From a virus, in IMG/VR virus record IMGVR_UViG_3300036859_000169, positions 1 to 46,629 of that record: a stretch of DNA of 46,629 nucleotides; one strand, written 5' to 3'. Under the pieces are notes generated by a model. That model ran no database searches and was not told the DNA's origin. It saw nothing but the letters and a program-made list of their open reading frames with translations. Position numbers and translations under genes: made by a program. Shown here piece by piece: positions 45,102-46,629 of the stretch (its first letter is position 1; each line of letters starts with the position of its first letter).

Positions 45102-45542
45102 TTAATCCTTCCCATGGTGCCTGAGATAGGCTGCGGCTTTTTCTAAGCGGTCCGCATCCTCCAAAAATACGCCAATGCCTCTATTGCAGGGATGACAAAG
45201 CAGAGCCCGCACCACTCCCGTTGCATGATCGTGGTCCACATCTAAACTAGAGGCCCTATCTATTCTTCCGCGACCACCACAGATGGCACATCCGCCATTT
45301 TGCGCGTTAAACATTGCCTCGTATTCTTGTAGAGAAATTCCATAATGAAATTTCAATACGCGATTGCGGTTGTTTCTCTTGCCGTTCGGCGTGGCATTGT
45401 ACGCGCGCTTTTTATCGCGCCACATTTTCAAACCCTCTGGCGTCGCCGCTATTTTTGCGCGGTAGCGCGCTTCCGCTTGCTTTGCGCGCTGTCGTGGGGT
45501 TTGGTGATAAGCTTTCATATAGGCTTTCCGATCAAAGGCCAT
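45102..45542 (-). CDS. HNH endonuclease (endonuclease VII family), free-standing
   Basis: The C-terminal half is the recombination endonuclease VII/HNH signature: CAICGGRGR, SLDVDHDHATGVVRALLC and HPCNRGIGVFLEDADRL, with four cysteines binding zinc and DHDH catalytic residues. The N-terminal half is basic (RQRAKQAEARYRAKI). It stands between tail A and tail B, so it is a likely mobile homing-type gene. Lower GC than its neighbours. ATG 45542 chosen to clear the upstream stop. Confidence 0.85.
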   Translation of the reverse strand: MAFDRKAYMKAYHQTPRQRAKQAEARYRAKIAATPEGLKMWRDKKRAYNATPNGKRNNRNRVLKFHYGISLQEYEAMFNAQNGGCAICGGRGRIDRASSLDVDHDHATGVVRALLCHPCNRGIGVFLEDADRLEKAAAYLRHHGKD

Positions 45543-45550
45543 CGCGTGGC

Positions 45551-46629
45551 TCAATATCGGCAAGCGATATAATCATCGGTAGGCGCTTCTTCCGGACCAA
45601 CTTCTATGCCATTGACCAATCGCGCATCTCCCATTTGAAGCGCGTAGACGCCCGCGATCGTCGTAAGCTTCTGGCTCGACTGCGTGATCGGCTCGCAGAT
45701 TTCCAGCCCCATCCGCGCCGCCAGCCCCTCGCAGAACATGTCGTCCATGTTGGGCACATCGACGGTGTCGGCGACGAACCGCAGCATGATCGGATCGGTC
45801 TGGATCGTGGTGATGTAATTGCCCTCGAACAGCCAATCGTTGTAGAGCAGCGAGGTATCCGACCCCATGAACGTGTTCGAGCCGGCCTTCGGGTCCGATG
45901 ATGCCTTGCGCAGGAAGCCGGCCGGCAGGCGATAGACGTTGCGCGAGGTAATCTCGGTCGATGGGCCGGTGCCGACCGGATAGATGATGTTGAGGGTCGT
46001 GAGTGCGACGCCGAACGGAAACTCGGCGCCGCCGATCTGCAGCCATTTTAGCGAGCCGGTGCCGCCGCTGAACACCGTCGTCCAGGGCGTGAGGATGCCG
46101 GTGTTGGTCCAGAAGCCGAATGTGAGAACCGGATCGTTGCCGAGGTTGCCGCCAGCGATCGATGTGTACCGCACGCCATCGGAGCCGGTCACGGCGGCAC
46201 TGGCGCCGTAGACCGTGCCGCTATCCCAGTCCGCCGCCGATGCAGTCGGGGTTTGGTTGGTGTTGAGATCGATGCGGCTCATGTAGGCCACGGAGGAGAA
46301 CGTCACGACCTGGTTCTTGAAGTAGACCGCGGTCGCGTTCCACGCCGTCGCCGTCGCCGGGTTGTCGGAGTTGGCGTTCTGCAGCGAAAGATAGGTGCGG
46401 TTGGTGCCGTCGCCGGCCGTGGTGTAGACCAGCTCGCCGGCGGAATAGGACGTGCCGCTCGAGTACAGCGACACCGTCATCGGGCCGAAATACTCAATCC
46501 AGGGCGGGACCGGCGGTATACCGAGGGCCTCACCGTTGCCGGGCTGGTGATTGAGATTGTCCCGGCTCTGGGAAATCCAGAGCTGGCCGGACGAGTCCGA
46601 CACGATGGAGCCGACGAAATAGGTCGGGA
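45551..46629 (-). CDS. Tail tubular protein A-like protein, C-terminal part (continues at left window end)
   Basis: The larger part of the 440-residue protein that begins at 507. Residues 136-260 hold three short modules ending in Trp 178, Trp 216 and Trp 255 (YSAGELVYTTAGDGTNRTYL and VYFKNQVVTFSSVAYMSR), similar to carbohydrate-binding CBM5/12 units inserted into the tube protein. The C terminus (ITTIQTDPIMLRFVADTVDV, then MFCEGLAARMGLEICEPITQ) is characteristic of tail tubular A. It is followed by the HNH gene and tail B. Confidence 0.85.
   Translation of the reverse strand, partial: PTYFVGSIVSDSSGQLWISQSRDNLNHQPGNGEALGIPPVPPWIEYFGPMTVSLYSSGTSYSAGELVYTTAGDGTNRTYLSLQNANSDNPATATAWNATAVYFKNQVVTFSSVAYMSRIDLNTNQTPTASAADWDSGTVYGASAAVTGSDGVRYTSIAGGNLGNDPVLTFGFWTNTGILTPWTTVFSGGTGSLKWLQIGGAEFPFGVALTTLNIIYPVGTGPSTEITSRNVYRLPAGFLRKASSDPKAGSNTFMGSDTSLLYNDWLFEGNYITTIQTDPIMLRFVADTVDVPNMDDMFCEGLAARMGLEICEPITQSSQKLTTIAGVYALQMGDARLVNGIEVGPEEAPTDDYIACRY
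46367..46629. repeat. Right copy of the assembly overlap (circular junction)
   Basis: Pairs with bases 1-263. The last 127 bases (46503-46629) equal bases 137-263 exactly. If closed at this overlap, the circle runs from 137 to 46502 and is 46,366 bp long; 46367-46502 is the allele linked to the rest of this genome, 1-136 the variant. Confidence 0.85.

Noticed and set aside
1-46629. Direct terminal repeat as in T7
   Set aside because: The end overlap is only exact for 127 bases, lies inside a continuous gene and differs upstream by synonymous changes, so it is an assembly overlap.
1-46629. Diversity-generating retroelement as in BPP-1
   Set aside because: No reverse transcriptase motif and no template/variable repeat pair was seen.
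1-46629. tRNA genes and CRISPR arrays
   Set aside because: No cloverleaf-like sequences and no regularly spaced repeats found by eye; the short repeats found are promoter modules, operators or gene duplicates.

Overview
This window is an essentially complete genome of a temperate, short-tailed (podovirus-type) phage. It was probably assembled from a mixed or environmental sample. The head and tail gene set resembles the Bordetella BPP-1 style: Bbp19-like protein, head-tail connector portal, Phage_capsid_2-type capsid, tail tubular proteins A and B and large internal virion proteins. GC is high, and several accessory families (HSWY/CC-type exported protein, rhizobial-style lysozyme, YdaS-like Cro) point to an alphaproteobacterial host, probably Hyphomicrobiales; the host is an inference. 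Positions 1-263 and 46367-46629 are two copies of the same locus, exactly identical over the last 127 bases. The genome is therefore circular or circularly permuted, about 46,366 bp, and one gene (tail tubular protein A) is split across the window ends.

Layout. Minus strand, 1-10998: late head genes, transcribed from terminase small subunit (10956) through TerL, portal, scaffold, capsid and small structural genes to tail protein A, whose 3' part is at the right end of the window. Minus strand, 11361-16821: early-left operon with a Cro/YdaS-like regulator, an RMF-motif protein, RusA resolvase, an MT-A70 methyltransferase, an NrdR-like zinc ribbon, two replication proteins (with an iteron-like candidate origin), an HTH protein and a PD-(D/E)XK nuclease. 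At 16821-17315 is the immunity switch: divergent cro and short CI-type repressor with four operator-like sites. Plus strand, 17334-29458: early-right operon with exonuclease and RecT recombination genes, then a cassette series of small unknown genes, with a tyrosine integrase and putative excisionase in the middle. Minus strand, 29480-33031: lysis and membrane block (many small membrane proteins, lysozyme-family endolysin, holin-like protein). Minus strand, 33035-45542: fibre-type genes with signal peptides, a collagen-like protein, internal virion proteins (one with an ADP-ribosyltransferase-like domain), tail protein B and a free-standing HNH endonuclease.

The most interesting feature is a repeated promoter-like module in front of the late transcription units: box GGTGCGTTGCGGC, 14 nt, then a CCATTCTGCC-like box. 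In five of seven copies the predicted transcription start falls within one base of the start codon of a gene with no convincing Shine-Dalgarno sequence. The same geometry is seen with ordinary-looking promoters in front of cro and two plus-strand moron-like genes (32643, 35709). The phage therefore appears to use leaderless mRNAs widely. No tRNA genes, CRISPR arrays, insertion sequences or reverse transcriptase were seen.
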